From NCBI GenBank assembly GCA_964397855.1, contig CAYNKQ010000003.1:1-64000 (forward strand): a DNA stretch of 64,000 bases, read 5' to 3'. Positions 50,649 to 58,862 of the stretch are shown here, one piece after another (position 1 is the stretch's first letter; each line of letters begins with the position of its first letter). A program made the position numbers and the translations under genes. This DNA is from UBA7683 sp964397855. Its GTDB lineage: Bacteria; Patescibacteriota; Saccharimonadia; Saccharimonadales; UBA7683. The notes under the pieces are model-generated. The model was not told the DNA's origin. It did no database searches and saw only the letters and a program-made list of their open reading frames with translations.

Positions 50649-52351
50649 TGCGACTCACAAAACTTTTTACAAAAACACTGAAAAATGCACCTGCAGATGA
50701 AGTAGCAAAAAGCGCCCAGCTCTTAATCCGTGCAGGCTACGTGCACAAAGAAATGGCAGGGGTGTATGTGTTCTTACCTCTAGGGCTTCGAGTGCTCAAT
50801 AACATCAAGCAGGTTGTTAGAGAAGAAATGAATGCTATCGATGGTCAAGAAGTGCAAATGACTGTTTTGCAGCCCAGCGACATTTTTGAAAAAACTGACA
50901 GATGGGATGATGCCAAGGTAGATAACTGGTTCAAAACGAAGCTTGCTAACGGAACAGAACTTGGCATGGGTCTTACGCACGAAGAACCGGCAGTCGATAT
51001 GCTATCGAGTTACATAAACTCTTATAAAGATCTACCAGTTCTTGTGTATCAAATTCAAAACAAATTCAGGAATGAACTGCGCGCTAAAAGTGGCATCCTG
51101 CGCGGACGCGAGTTTGTGATGAAAGACATGTACAGTTTTACGCGTAATCAGCAAGAGCACGAAGATATTTATGAAAAAGTTGCAGCGTCTTACCACCGAG
51201 TTTATGAGCGTCTTGGGATCGGCGAAGATACATTCCGCGTTAAAGCTGATGGTGGTATTTTCACAGAACGATTCAGTGATGAATTTCAGACAATCACAGA
51301 TATTGGCGAAGATACATTATTCCATGTACCAGGTACGGATGATTACTATAATGAAGAAGTCGCCCCTGCTTCTGCCCCTGTAATTGACCAGCAAGAAGAA
51401 TTGCGAGACATGGAAGAAGTTGTAGGTGAGGGAATGATTGGTGTCGCTGAACTTGCTAAATTCTTAGACATTCCAGTAGAGAAGACCACAAAAACCATGC
51501 TTTACCAGACTGACGATGGGCGAATTATTGCAGCTGCAGTTCGTGGTGGTTACGATGTGAATGAAATCAAGCTTCGTAAGGCTGTTGATGCAAAGTCACT
51601 AAGACTTGCTGATGAAGAGACGGTGCGACGTGTTACAGGTGCCGAGGTTGGATATGCTGGACTACTCAACTTAGCTGAAGATGTTGAGGTTTTCGTTGAT
51701 GAATCATGTGCAAACCGGGTTAACTTTGAAATGGGTGCTAATAATACAAACTGCCACAGCATTAATGTTAACTGGGGTCGCGATATAAAAGAGCCTTCAC
51801 AGTACTATGACATCAAAGTGGCAAAACCTGGTGATTTTCACCCTGAATCTGGTGAAAAATATGAAACAAAGAGAGCTGTTGAAGTAGGTAATATCTTCCC
51901 ATTAGAATCTAAGTATACGGATGCGCTGGGTGTGTACTATACAAATGAAAAAAGCGAAAGAGAATCTCTGATTGGCGGCTGTTACGGTATCGGAGTAAGT
52001 AGAGTGATGGGTGTAATTGCTGAGCATTTTGCAGACGAGAAAGGACTGGTTTGGCCAGAAGCTATTGCTCCTGCGCGCGTCTACTTAGCGACTATCGGCG
52101 CGGGTGAGGCCGTTGTGAGCGCTGCAGATGCACTATATGAAGATCTTCAGGCGAATGGAATAGAAGTGCTCTACGACGATCGTGATGTGCGCCCTGGTGA
52201 AAAATTTAGTGATGCGGACCTTATAGGTGTTCCGCACAGAGTTGTAGTAAGTACAAAGACTATTGAGTCTGGCAACTTTGAGTACAAGTCTCGTACTGAT
52301 TCGAACACGTCATTTGTGACCCTAGATCAGCTTTTTGAAATGCTGAAATAG
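50648..52351 (+). CDS. proS: Prolyl-tRNA synthetase (bacterial type)
   Basis: 567 residues, class II. The N-terminal catalytic part has SAQLLIRAGYVHKEMAGVYVFLPLGLRV and motif 2 region FRNELRAKSGILRGREFVMKD. The YbaK-type INS editing domain (~235-385, TTKTMLYQTDDGRIIAAAVRGGYDVN) is intact and hydrolyses Ala-tRNA-Pro. Motif 3 (GCYGIGVSRVMGVIAEH) and the HGTP anticodon domain follow. It is under the putative proline leader. Confidence 0.96.
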   Translation: MRLTKLFTKTLKNAPADEVAKSAQLLIRAGYVHKEMAGVYVFLPLGLRVLNNIKQVVREEMNAIDGQEVQMTVLQPSDIFEKTDRWDDAKVDNWFKTKLANGTELGMGLTHEEPAVDMLSSYINSYKDLPVLVYQIQNKFRNELRAKSGILRGREFVMKDMYSFTRNQQEHEDIYEKVAASYHRVYERLGIGEDTFRVKADGGIFTERFSDEFQTITDIGEDTLFHVPGTDDYYNEEVAPASAPVIDQQEELRDMEEVVGEGMIGVAELAKFLDIPVEKTTKTMLYQTDDGRIIAAAVRGGYDVNEIKLRKAVDAKSLRLADEETVRRVTGAEVGYAGLLNLAEDVEVFVDESCANRVNFEMGANNTNCHSINVNWGRDIKEPSQYYDIKVAKPGDFHPESGEKYETKRAVEVGNIFPLESKYTDALGVYYTNEKSERESLIGGCYGIGVSRVMGVIAEHFADEKGLVWPEAIAPARVYLATIGAGEAVVSAADALYEDLQANGIEVLYDDRDVRPGEKFSDADLIGVPHRVVVSTKTIESGNFEYKSRTDSNTSFVTLDQLFEMLK

Positions 52352-52379
52352 TAATCAGGGGCACTTTAGAAAATAACAT

Positions 52380-52403
52380 CCATACGCTATATGTAGCGTA
52401 TGG
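52380..52403 (+). repeat. Perfect 10-bp hairpin after proS
   Basis: CCATACGCTA (52380-52389) pairs with TAGCGTATGG (52394-52403) over TATG. There is no T run. Its TACGC/GCGTA core recurs in two further inverted repeats before greA. Confidence 0.7.
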
Positions 52404-52440
52404 ATTCGTTCACTAACCCAAAATATAGCGAATTTCTCCG

Positions 52441-52479
52441 TTTACAAACAAATCTACGCATGATACAATCTGTGCGTAG
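52441..52479 (+). promoter_or_regulatory. greA promoter overlapped by an inverted-repeat operator
   Basis: TTTACA (52441-52446), 17 nt, TACAAT (52464-52469). A perfect 7-bp inverted repeat, CTACGCA (52454-52460) and TGCGTAG (52473-52479), brackets the -10 box, as an operator would. A third repeat, ATACG/CGTAT (52500-52517), is followed by a T-rich tract and may act as an attenuator. An ATGTAA start-stop pair lies in the leader at about 52486. Confidence 0.65.
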
Positions 52480-52556
52480 TATAAATGTAACTACTGTAGA
52501 TACGTGGTAATGCGTATTTATTTTTTTACCTGGATTCAGTCAGAAAAGGAAGTGAT

Positions 52557-53012
52557 ATGAAGAAAGAATTTCAACTTACAAAAGAAGGCGTTTTAGAACT
52601 TCAGGCCGAACTTGCTCAACTCAAAAGCAAGCTTGTTGATGTAATTGAAGCTATCAAGACCGCTCGTGACCAGGGCGACCTGAGCGAGAACGCTGAATAT
52701 CACGCTGCTAAAGAAGATCAAGAACGTGTAGATACTCGTATTGCGGAAATTAAGCACATACTTGCGAACGCAGAAGTTGTCTCACGCCGTACCACAACGA
52801 GCGTTGGTATTGGTAATAGCGTGACACTTGCCAGTGGCAAAAAAGACGTTGTGTACCATATTGTTGATTCAGTTGAAGCAGATCCACTTGAAGCCAAAAT
52901 TTCAGATGAATCTCCAATTGGCAAAGCACTACTTGGGAAAAAAGTTGGTGATACCGTCGAGATTAAGTTACCGGCTGGTGTAAAATCTTACGAAATCAAA
53001 CAAATTAGCTAG
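52557..53012 (+). CDS. greA: Transcription elongation factor GreA
   Basis: 151 residues. The N-terminal coiled coil carries the catalytic tip DQGDLSENAEYHAAKEDQ with the acidic pair used for RNA cleavage. The C-terminal FKBP-like domain includes SPIGKALLGKKVGDTVEIKLPAG. It rescues backtracked RNA polymerase. AAAAGGAAG precedes the ATG. It overlaps the convergent membrane-protein gene by 4 nt. Confidence 0.97.
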   Translation: MKKEFQLTKEGVLELQAELAQLKSKLVDVIEAIKTARDQGDLSENAEYHAAKEDQERVDTRIAEIKHILANAEVVSRRTTTSVGIGNSVTLASGKKDVVYHIVDSVEADPLEAKISDESPIGKALLGKKVGDTVEIKLPAGVKSYEIKQIS

Positions 53013-53569
53013 TTATTATTTTTGATAAGCGGTATAAGCATCATTGAAGCAATGAATAGCAGGGTGCTGTAAAAGAATACCTCGCCGTATAGTTGTACTC
53101 GCAGGCCTTCGCCGTAAAATACATGAAAATATCGAACCGCCGCAATTGAGTAGGCTGCAACAGAAATTCCAGCCGTTGCAAGTAGGCTCGAACGACTTTT
53201 TAGCTGGGCTGCTACGAGTAGGGGAATAGTAAACAGCACTACAGCTTTACTAGCCATCCCTCGGTCAATGTAAACATTTAGAGCGGCAAACACTATTCCA
53301 GATGCTATTAGCGTATATGCGGCTGCGGTGACGCCTTGTGTAGAACGAATATAGTGTTTCTGGGCAAACCATAGTAGGCAACATACAATTGCAAAAATCG
53401 CACCGTAGGTCCACCGTTTGGCAATAACTTCGTGTGTGTAGAGGTTCCACGAATCGAATACAATTATGGTGGCCCCATACGCAAGGAGTAAGTAGAAGTG
53501 TGATCTGGTGACCCGGAGTATTCTATCTCGTAATCCGTCTTGCACGGTTTGTTTTTTAGTTTTCGCCAT
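53009..53569 (-). CDS. Polytopic membrane protein of unknown function
   Basis: 186 residues with about six hydrophobic helices and short loops. The N terminus is basic (MAKTKKQTVQDGLRDRI), so it is probably cytoplasmic. No transporter or enzyme motif is evident. A predicted ribosome binding site (GGAA) precedes the ATG. It is convergent with greA and divergent from the lysS operon. Confidence 0.6.
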   Translation of the reverse strand: MAKTKKQTVQDGLRDRILRVTRSHFYLLLAYGATIIVFDSWNLYTHEVIAKRWTYGAIFAIVCCLLWFAQKHYIRSTQGVTAAAYTLIASGIVFAALNVYIDRGMASKAVVLFTIPLLVAAQLKSRSSLLATAGISVAAYSIAAVRYFHVFYGEGLRVQLYGEVFFYSTLLFIASMMLIPLIKNNN

Positions 53570-53658
53570 TGAGTTCCTTTTGTGCTTACTTTTAAGCTAA
53601 GTATAGCAGGCTTTTTATGGGGTGGCCTAATCAACGGATATGCAGCTTAGTTTAGAAA

Positions 53659-53667
53659 TGGTATAAT
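53659..53667 (+). promoter_or_regulatory. Extended -10 promoter of the lysS operon
   Basis: TG-g-TATAAT (53659-53667); the -35 region is weak. The predicted start (about 53674-53676) coincides with the leader ORF ATG at 53676. Confidence 0.7.
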
Positions 53668-53675
53668 ACCACCTA

Positions 53676-53723
53676 ATGTATAGTATTGAAAAAGCAGTAA
53701 TAAAGACCAAGCTCCAGTCGTAA
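53676..53723 (+). CDS. Lys-containing leader peptide of the lysS operon
   Basis: A 15-codon ORF, MYSIEKAVIKTKLQS, ends in TAA. Lys codons lie at 53691 (AAA), 53703 (AAG) and 53709 (AAG). It is upstream of lysyl-tRNA synthetase and diaminopimelate decarboxylase. The stop codon is inside the 5' arm of the antiterminator (53717-53727). Translation would be leaderless, and is inferred. Confidence 0.62.
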   Translation: MYSIEKAVIKTKLQS

Positions 53724-53789
53724 CGCCTGAAGCATATTTTTATTACAAAATTCCCCGGCGCTACGACAAGAAAAGCCCGGGGAGTTTTT
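53717..53789 (+). promoter_or_regulatory. Transcription attenuator of the lysS operon
   Basis: Antiterminator: GTCGTA (53717-53722) pairs with TACGAC (53762-53767), and CGCC (53724-53727) with GGCG (53757-53760). Terminator: TCCCCGG (53752-53758) pairs with CCGGGGA (53777-53783), followed by GTTTTT. The two share GG (53757-53758), and the antiterminator 3' arm lies in the terminator loop, so they exclude each other. The leader ORF stop overlaps the antiterminator 5' arm. Confidence 0.75.
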
Positions 53790-53808
53790 AATTCTAGAGG
53801 AACATGGT

Positions 53809-54246
53809 GTGACCGAATTTTATAAACCACAGCCACAACCAGTATACCGTGAGCAACTAGATGGGACGGTTCCAGAGCAAATACCGATTTCATTTTGGTG
53901 CGACACACAAATCAGAGAGGCCATGCTTTACAGCGTTTCACTAAGTGAGCTAGATATTTTAGAGTTAACCAAGGCGCTAAATCATAATGGCTACACTAAG
54001 CTAAAAAGTATTTCAATAAGCCTTCCATTTGATCTGCCTACGGCCGAAAAAGGGCTTGATGCAAACAACAAAGCGCTGCGAATCTTTGCGTTCGACGCGT
54101 ATGATGCATTGCAGAAGCATTTTCAGGGGAAGGAATGGGGGCCGTGGGTAATCGCACCATTTTTCAGGGCGAGTGATGATACCCGAACTTCGTTTGAACT
54201 AGGTGTGTTTGTTGGACAAGAATTTACTGAAACAGTGGTAGAATAG
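53809..54246 (+). CDS. Unknown soluble protein, first gene of the lysS operon
   Basis: 145 residues, not recognised. An N-terminal extended segment (KPQPQPVYREQLDG) is followed by a mixed alpha/beta body with hydrophobic strands (KLKSISISLPFDLP) and WGPWVIAPFF near the end. No catalytic motif is evident. The GTG at 53809 follows GAGG; the nearby ATG is out of frame. It is 8 nt from lysS, so it is co-transcribed under the lysine leader. Its place parallels the unknown gene before proS. Confidence 0.6.
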   Translation: MTEFYKPQPQPVYREQLDGTVPEQIPISFWCDTQIREAMLYSVSLSELDILELTKALNHNGYTKLKSISISLPFDLPTAEKGLDANNKALRIFAFDAYDALQKHFQGKEWGPWVIAPFFRASDDTRTSFELGVFVGQEFTETVVE

Positions 54247-54253
54247 GAGGCAT

Positions 54254-56554
54254 ATGGCGAATTTAAAAGAACTCAGAGATGAAAGACTACGGAAACTCGG
54301 CGAATTAAGAAATCTTGGGATTAACGCGTATCCCGCAAAAGCAAATCGTACGCACAAAATGGGTGATATTGTGGTCAACTTTGATTCACTAGAAGGTGAC
54401 GAAGCCACAGTTGCTGGCCGTATTGTGGGCGTGCGTAAATTTGGTAAGTTGGCATTTATTGTACTCAAGGATGCCTCAGGTCAGCTCCAGCTATTTCTTA
54501 AAGATGGTATCGTTGCACCAACCGATGCACAGAAGAGCCAAATTGGGCTCGAGCACCTTAACCTGCTCGACACTGGTGATTTTATCGAAGCAACTGGCCC
54601 GATAATAAAGAGTAAAACAGGTGAGATCTCTATAGAAGTACAGTCACTTCGCCTACTTACTAAATCGCTTCGCCCAATGCCAACCGCTCAAGATGGATTT
54701 ACTAATAAAGAAGAGCGCATGCGCCGTCGATATGTCGACATGAATGTGAATGAAGACGTTCGGCAACGGTTTATTCGGCGTTCAGCTTTTTGGCAAGCAA
54801 CTCGCGAGTTTTTATTGAACAATAATTTTACGGAAATAAATGTTCCAGTTTTAGAGCACACAACCGGGGGAGCAGACGCGAACCCATTTGTGACTCACAT
54901 GGACGCACTAGATCAAGATTTCTACCTTCGAATTTCTCACGAACTACCTCTTAAAAGACTGCTTGGCGCGGGTTTTGAAAAAGTATTTGATATTGGTCCA
55001 CGTTTTAGAAACGAAAACTACTCGGACGAGCATCTTCCAGAGCACATAGCAATGGAGTGGTATTGGGCCTACGCCGACTGGGAAGACGGCATGAAGTTCA
55101 TGGAAGACATGTTTAAAAAAGTGTTGGAGTCAGCGTTTGGCACACTTCAGTTTAGCCTTGATGGTAAAGAGATCGATATGAGTAAACCATGGGAAAAATG
55201 GGATTATGCTACGGTTATTCGTGACCATTATGGTTTGGAAGTATTTGACTGCACAATTGATGAGGTTAAGGCTGCTCTAAAAAAACATGGGTTAGAGGTG
55301 GAGAAAACTGAAAATATCTCCAGAGGTATCGATAAGTTATGGAAGAAGGTTCGCGCAACCGTGGCTGGTCCAGTTTGGCTTATTAATACACCACTTTTCA
55401 TATCTCCACTGAGCAAAGCTGATGACAAAGACCCACGCTATGTTCAGCGTTTTCAGGCCGTTATAGCCGGAAGTGAGCTCTGTAACGGATGGAGTGAGCT
55501 GAATGATCCAGTTGATCAGCTGGGTAGATTCCTAGAACAGCAAAATATGCGAGACAGTGGTGATGACGAAGCCCAAATGCTTGATATTGATTACGTAGAA
55601 ATGCTCGAATATGGTATGCCGCCAGCTTGTGGCCTCGGCTTTTCAGAACGCGTTTTCTGGATTTTTGAAGGCGTAACCGCGCGAGAAGGCGTTCCGTTCC
55701 CGCAACTTCGTTCAGAGGTTGATGAAACAACCAAGAGCCTTTATCCAGATGTTAATTTTGAGGCGCCAAAAACAACTAAGAAAGTTGATATCACAAGTCT
55801 ACCCGTCTCTGCGGCTCAGCAAGGGACAAAAAAGCTCTATCTAAGTGATCCTAGTCTACTTAATTTTAACGCTAAAGTTGAATCTCTCGAAGATTTGGGT
55901 GAGGGTGAAATTAGAGTAATACTTGACCAGACCAGTTTTTATCCCGGTGGTGGCGGCCAAGATTTTGATCTTGGTTCAATACAGTGGGAAGGTGGGTCAC
56001 TCACGCTGAGCAGCGTTTCCAAAACAAAAGAAGGAATAGTTTGGCACGATGGAACATTTGAAGGAACTGCGCCAGTTATAGGCACGGCAGTAAGCGGCCA
56101 AGTCGACAAAGCAAGGAGGCTACTTAATTCCCGTCTGCACTGTGCCGGACACCTTATTGATAGATCACTTGAGCTGATTGGAAAGCCATGGCCGTCCGGC
56201 AAAGGCGCGCACTACCCCCATATGAGTTTTGTGGAATATAGTGGCGACTTTGATTTCGAAGAAGCTGATCAGCTTTCCAGGCAGATTGAAGAGAAACTTT
56301 TGGGATTCTCTAATGATGGTGGTGCAATTACAGTAAAAGAAGTGCCAAGCACTGAAGCTAGAGAACTCAGCAAGTACATTCCCGAGGTAGTTTTACAGTC
56401 ATATCAGAACGTACATCTTGCCGTGTACCCAGGAGATTTCTACATCTGTTGCGGAGGTACACATCTCGGTGACGTTTCTGAACTCGGTGAAGTAAAAATT
56501 ACCAAGATTAAAAAGAAGAACGGCAACATTCGTATAAGCTACGAATTGGCTTAA
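54254..56554 (+). CDS. lysS: Lysyl-tRNA synthetase fused to an AlaX-type editing domain
   Basis: 766 residues against about 500 for LysRS. Residues 1-500 are class II LysRS: OB-fold anticodon domain (VAGRIVGVRKFGKLAFIVLK), motif 2 region GPRFRNENYSDEHLPEHIAMEW, GSELCNGWSELNDP and motif 3 GLGFSERVFW. Residues ~520-766 match AlaRS/AlaX editing: SFYPGGGGQ (~561), HCAGH (HxxxH zinc site, ~628) and CCGGTHLGDVSELG (~732), all four metal ligands present. Charging of tRNA-Lys is clear. The editing target of the fused domain is unknown. The fusion is one continuous frame with no sign of a missed stop. Confidence 0.93.
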   Translation: MANLKELRDERLRKLGELRNLGINAYPAKANRTHKMGDIVVNFDSLEGDEATVAGRIVGVRKFGKLAFIVLKDASGQLQLFLKDGIVAPTDAQKSQIGLEHLNLLDTGDFIEATGPIIKSKTGEISIEVQSLRLLTKSLRPMPTAQDGFTNKEERMRRRYVDMNVNEDVRQRFIRRSAFWQATREFLLNNNFTEINVPVLEHTTGGADANPFVTHMDALDQDFYLRISHELPLKRLLGAGFEKVFDIGPRFRNENYSDEHLPEHIAMEWYWAYADWEDGMKFMEDMFKKVLESAFGTLQFSLDGKEIDMSKPWEKWDYATVIRDHYGLEVFDCTIDEVKAALKKHGLEVEKTENISRGIDKLWKKVRATVAGPVWLINTPLFISPLSKADDKDPRYVQRFQAVIAGSELCNGWSELNDPVDQLGRFLEQQNMRDSGDDEAQMLDIDYVEMLEYGMPPACGLGFSERVFWIFEGVTAREGVPFPQLRSEVDETTKSLYPDVNFEAPKTTKKVDITSLPVSAAQQGTKKLYLSDPSLLNFNAKVESLEDLGEGEIRVILDQTSFYPGGGGQDFDLGSIQWEGGSLTLSSVSKTKEGIVWHDGTFEGTAPVIGTAVSGQVDKARRLLNSRLHCAGHLIDRSLELIGKPWPSGKGAHYPHMSFVEYSGDFDFEEADQLSRQIEEKLLGFSNDGGAITVKEVPSTEARELSKYIPEVVLQSYQNVHLAVYPGDFYICCGGTHLGDVSELGEVKITKIKKKNGNIRISYELA

Positions 56555-56562
56555 GGGGGCGT

Positions 56563-57723
56563 ATGGAATTTAGTAACGAACAAATAACTTCATTTGCAAC
56601 TGCAAATGGTACGCCACTTTTTGTATATTCAGATCAGAAATTACGCAGTCAAGCTCAGCAAATGTTAAGTGTTCCTGCTCCATATGGCCTAACTATCCGC
56701 TATGCTATGAAAGCTAATCCGAACAAAGGTGTGCTCCATGTATTAAAGAACGAAGGCGTTTGGATTGACGCAAGCAGCGGCTATGAGGCTCAGGCGGCAA
56801 TCGATTTGGGGTTTAAGCCCAACTCGATACTGCTTACAAGCCAGGAGTTGGCTCATAATCTAGCTGACCTTACTAGTCGGGGGGTTGAATTTAACGCCAC
56901 TAGTCTTCGACAGCTAGAAGAATATGGAAAGACTAACCCTGATTCTGACGTGAGCGTCAGAATAAATCCAGGTATTGGGTCGGGTCATTCGGTCAAAACT
57001 AACGTGGGCGGTCATACAAGTAGCTTTGGAATTTGGCACGAATACACCGAGCAGGTCCATGAGATTTGTAGCCGATATAACCTTAACGTGAAGCGCTTGC
57101 ATACACATATTGGCTCAGGAACAGATCCAGCGGTGTGGCAAGAAGCTATTCGAGTAAGCTTAGAAATAATTAAGAATTTTCCAACCGCTACCATTATAAA
57201 TCTTGGTGGTGGCTTTAAAGTAGCCCGTATGCCCGAAGAGGTGGGCGCAGATATGGCTGTAATAGGTGAAGCACTCTCTGGTGAGCTGACAAAATTTGCT
57301 AATGAAACTGGGCGAAAACTGCATCTTGAGCTTGAGCCCGGAACGTTTTTAGTGGCAAACGCAGGTACTTTAGTCGCAGAGATAAACGATATTACCGATA
57401 CTGGCTCCGACGGCTACAGCTTCATTAAGCTCAACACAGGTATGAACGATATTTTGCGACCAAGTCTGTACGGTGCTCAGCATCCAATAAGAGTAATAAA
57501 CGACTGTACGGAGGTTGTTGAATATGTTGTGGTTGGTCACAACTGCGAAAGTGGTGATCTGCTCACACCAGCTCCTGGTGATGCCGAAGTACTGCGCCCG
57601 CGAACGCTACAAAAAGCGGAAGTGGGCGACCTTCTGGTGATAGGGGGCGTTGGTGCATATTGTAGCTCTATGGCGGCTCATGGGTACAATAGCTTTCCGA
57701 GTGCAACTGAAATACTTGTGTAG
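56563..57723 (+). CDS. lysA: Diaminopimelate decarboxylase
   Basis: 386 residues, fold-type III PLP enzyme. The PLP lysine is in IRYAMKANPN (~50), GGGFKV is the phosphate-binding turn, and VGHNCESGDLLTPA carries the active-site Cys-Glu pair. ELEPGTFLVANAG supplies the Glu-Pro-Gly segment. It converts meso-DAP to lysine, the last lysine-biosynthesis step. It lies 8 nt after lysS, so synthesis and use of lysine share one leader. No other DAP-pathway gene is in the window; related ornithine or carboxynorspermidine activity cannot be fully excluded. Confidence 0.9.
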   Translation: MEFSNEQITSFATANGTPLFVYSDQKLRSQAQQMLSVPAPYGLTIRYAMKANPNKGVLHVLKNEGVWIDASSGYEAQAAIDLGFKPNSILLTSQELAHNLADLTSRGVEFNATSLRQLEEYGKTNPDSDVSVRINPGIGSGHSVKTNVGGHTSSFGIWHEYTEQVHEICSRYNLNVKRLHTHIGSGTDPAVWQEAIRVSLEIIKNFPTATIINLGGGFKVARMPEEVGADMAVIGEALSGELTKFANETGRKLHLELEPGTFLVANAGTLVAEINDITDTGSDGYSFIKLNTGMNDILRPSLYGAQHPIRVINDCTEVVEYVVVGHNCESGDLLTPAPGDAEVLRPRTLQKAEVGDLLVIGGVGAYCSSMAAHGYNSFPSATEILV

Positions 57724-57783
57724 CAATAAAAGCTAACTTCTCAAAAAAGTAGTATTCACGTAGGCATCACGTGAAGCCTTGTC

Positions 57784-58794
57784 GTGTTTTTATCGAGTGA
57801 CGAACCAGATCGTTTATGCTTAAATAGTATTAGTGAAATAAAACTGGCGAATATCTTGAAGAAAAAATCTAAAAAGACATCATCGAAGTTCTTGAGGCTC
57901 GACTACACAACCGCTTTGGTTGTTGGCGCTGCGTGTTTATTCATTTTTTCAGTTGGTTTAATTACGTCTTCTAAAGTGCAGAGTAGGGTTGTGATTGAAA
58001 ATGACCATAAACGTCCACTTGAAATTACAAATCTTCCTTACTGTAACGGCGAAAAACTTGATTTATTTGTACCCTCAGTCACTAAGCCGGTGCCCCTCGT
58101 TATATATATACACGGAGGAGGATGGCAATACGGATCAAAGGTAGGGGACTCACTTGACTACGTTAAGCCTATGGTTAAGCAAAATTACGCCGTAGCTTCA
58201 CTTAATTATCGTTTGAGTGGTTCGGCTAAGTTTCCGGCACAGATTCAGGATGTCTACTGCGCAGTTCGATTTCTCAGAGAACGAGCACCGCAATATTCGA
58301 TTGATGGTTCAAAAATAGGACTCGTAGGGGTAAGCGCTGGCGCGCATCTTGCGGTATTGGCCGCTAACGCGAGTGATCAGGCTGAATTTACAAAAGGTGA
58401 TTACCCCGAGATCTCAAGCAGCGTCCAATCTGTTGTAAGTATAAATGGACTACTTGATTTAGACGCCAAAGATCTCTTGCGCGCTTCGACTACCAATATG
58501 GGCCTGTTGCTCAACGGCACGTCCTACTCACCGTTTACCGCAAGCCCGCGAACCTACCTTACAAAGTCCGCGCCAGCTCAGTTTATAATTTATAGTGCTA
58601 ACGACAACAAGGTGCCGTCGTCACAGTCGCTTGATTATTATACTGCGGCGACAGAGATGGGTGTAAAGACTCGGCTTTTAAAGGTAGACAGCGCCGATCA
58701 CACACTTAATCCGTATCGTAGCCTTTCAATCAAGCCAAGTAAGCAGCAGATCATGCAGCAAATTGAAGCGTTCTTTGACGATACACTCCGCTAA
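57784..58794 (+). CDS. Membrane-anchored alpha/beta hydrolase
   Basis: Up to 336 residues. An N-terminal basic stretch precedes a transmembrane helix (about residues 44-62), so the catalytic domain is outside. IYIHGGGWQYG is the oxyanion-hole HGGGW motif, GVSAGAHLA the nucleophile elbow (GxSxG), and DSADHTLNP supplies the catalytic His. It resembles the BD-FAE/carboxylesterase group. The substrate is unknown. The GTG at 57784 gives an odd N terminus; TTG 57856 (LKKKSKK...) is a good alternative start. Confidence 0.82.
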   Translation: MFLSSDEPDRLCLNSISEIKLANILKKKSKKTSSKFLRLDYTTALVVGAACLFIFSVGLITSSKVQSRVVIENDHKRPLEITNLPYCNGEKLDLFVPSVTKPVPLVIYIHGGGWQYGSKVGDSLDYVKPMVKQNYAVASLNYRLSGSAKFPAQIQDVYCAVRFLRERAPQYSIDGSKIGLVGVSAGAHLAVLAANASDQAEFTKGDYPEISSSVQSVVSINGLLDLDAKDLLRASTTNMGLLLNGTSYSPFTASPRTYLTKSAPAQFIIYSANDNKVPSSQSLDYYTAATEMGVKTRLLKVDSADHTLNPYRSLSIKPSKQQIMQQIEAFFDDTLR

Positions 58795-58862
58795 AATCTC
58801 GTTTAGTCTGAGGCGCTTAACTAGTTGATATGTGCTAGTCTATATAGCATAAGGGAGAACAA

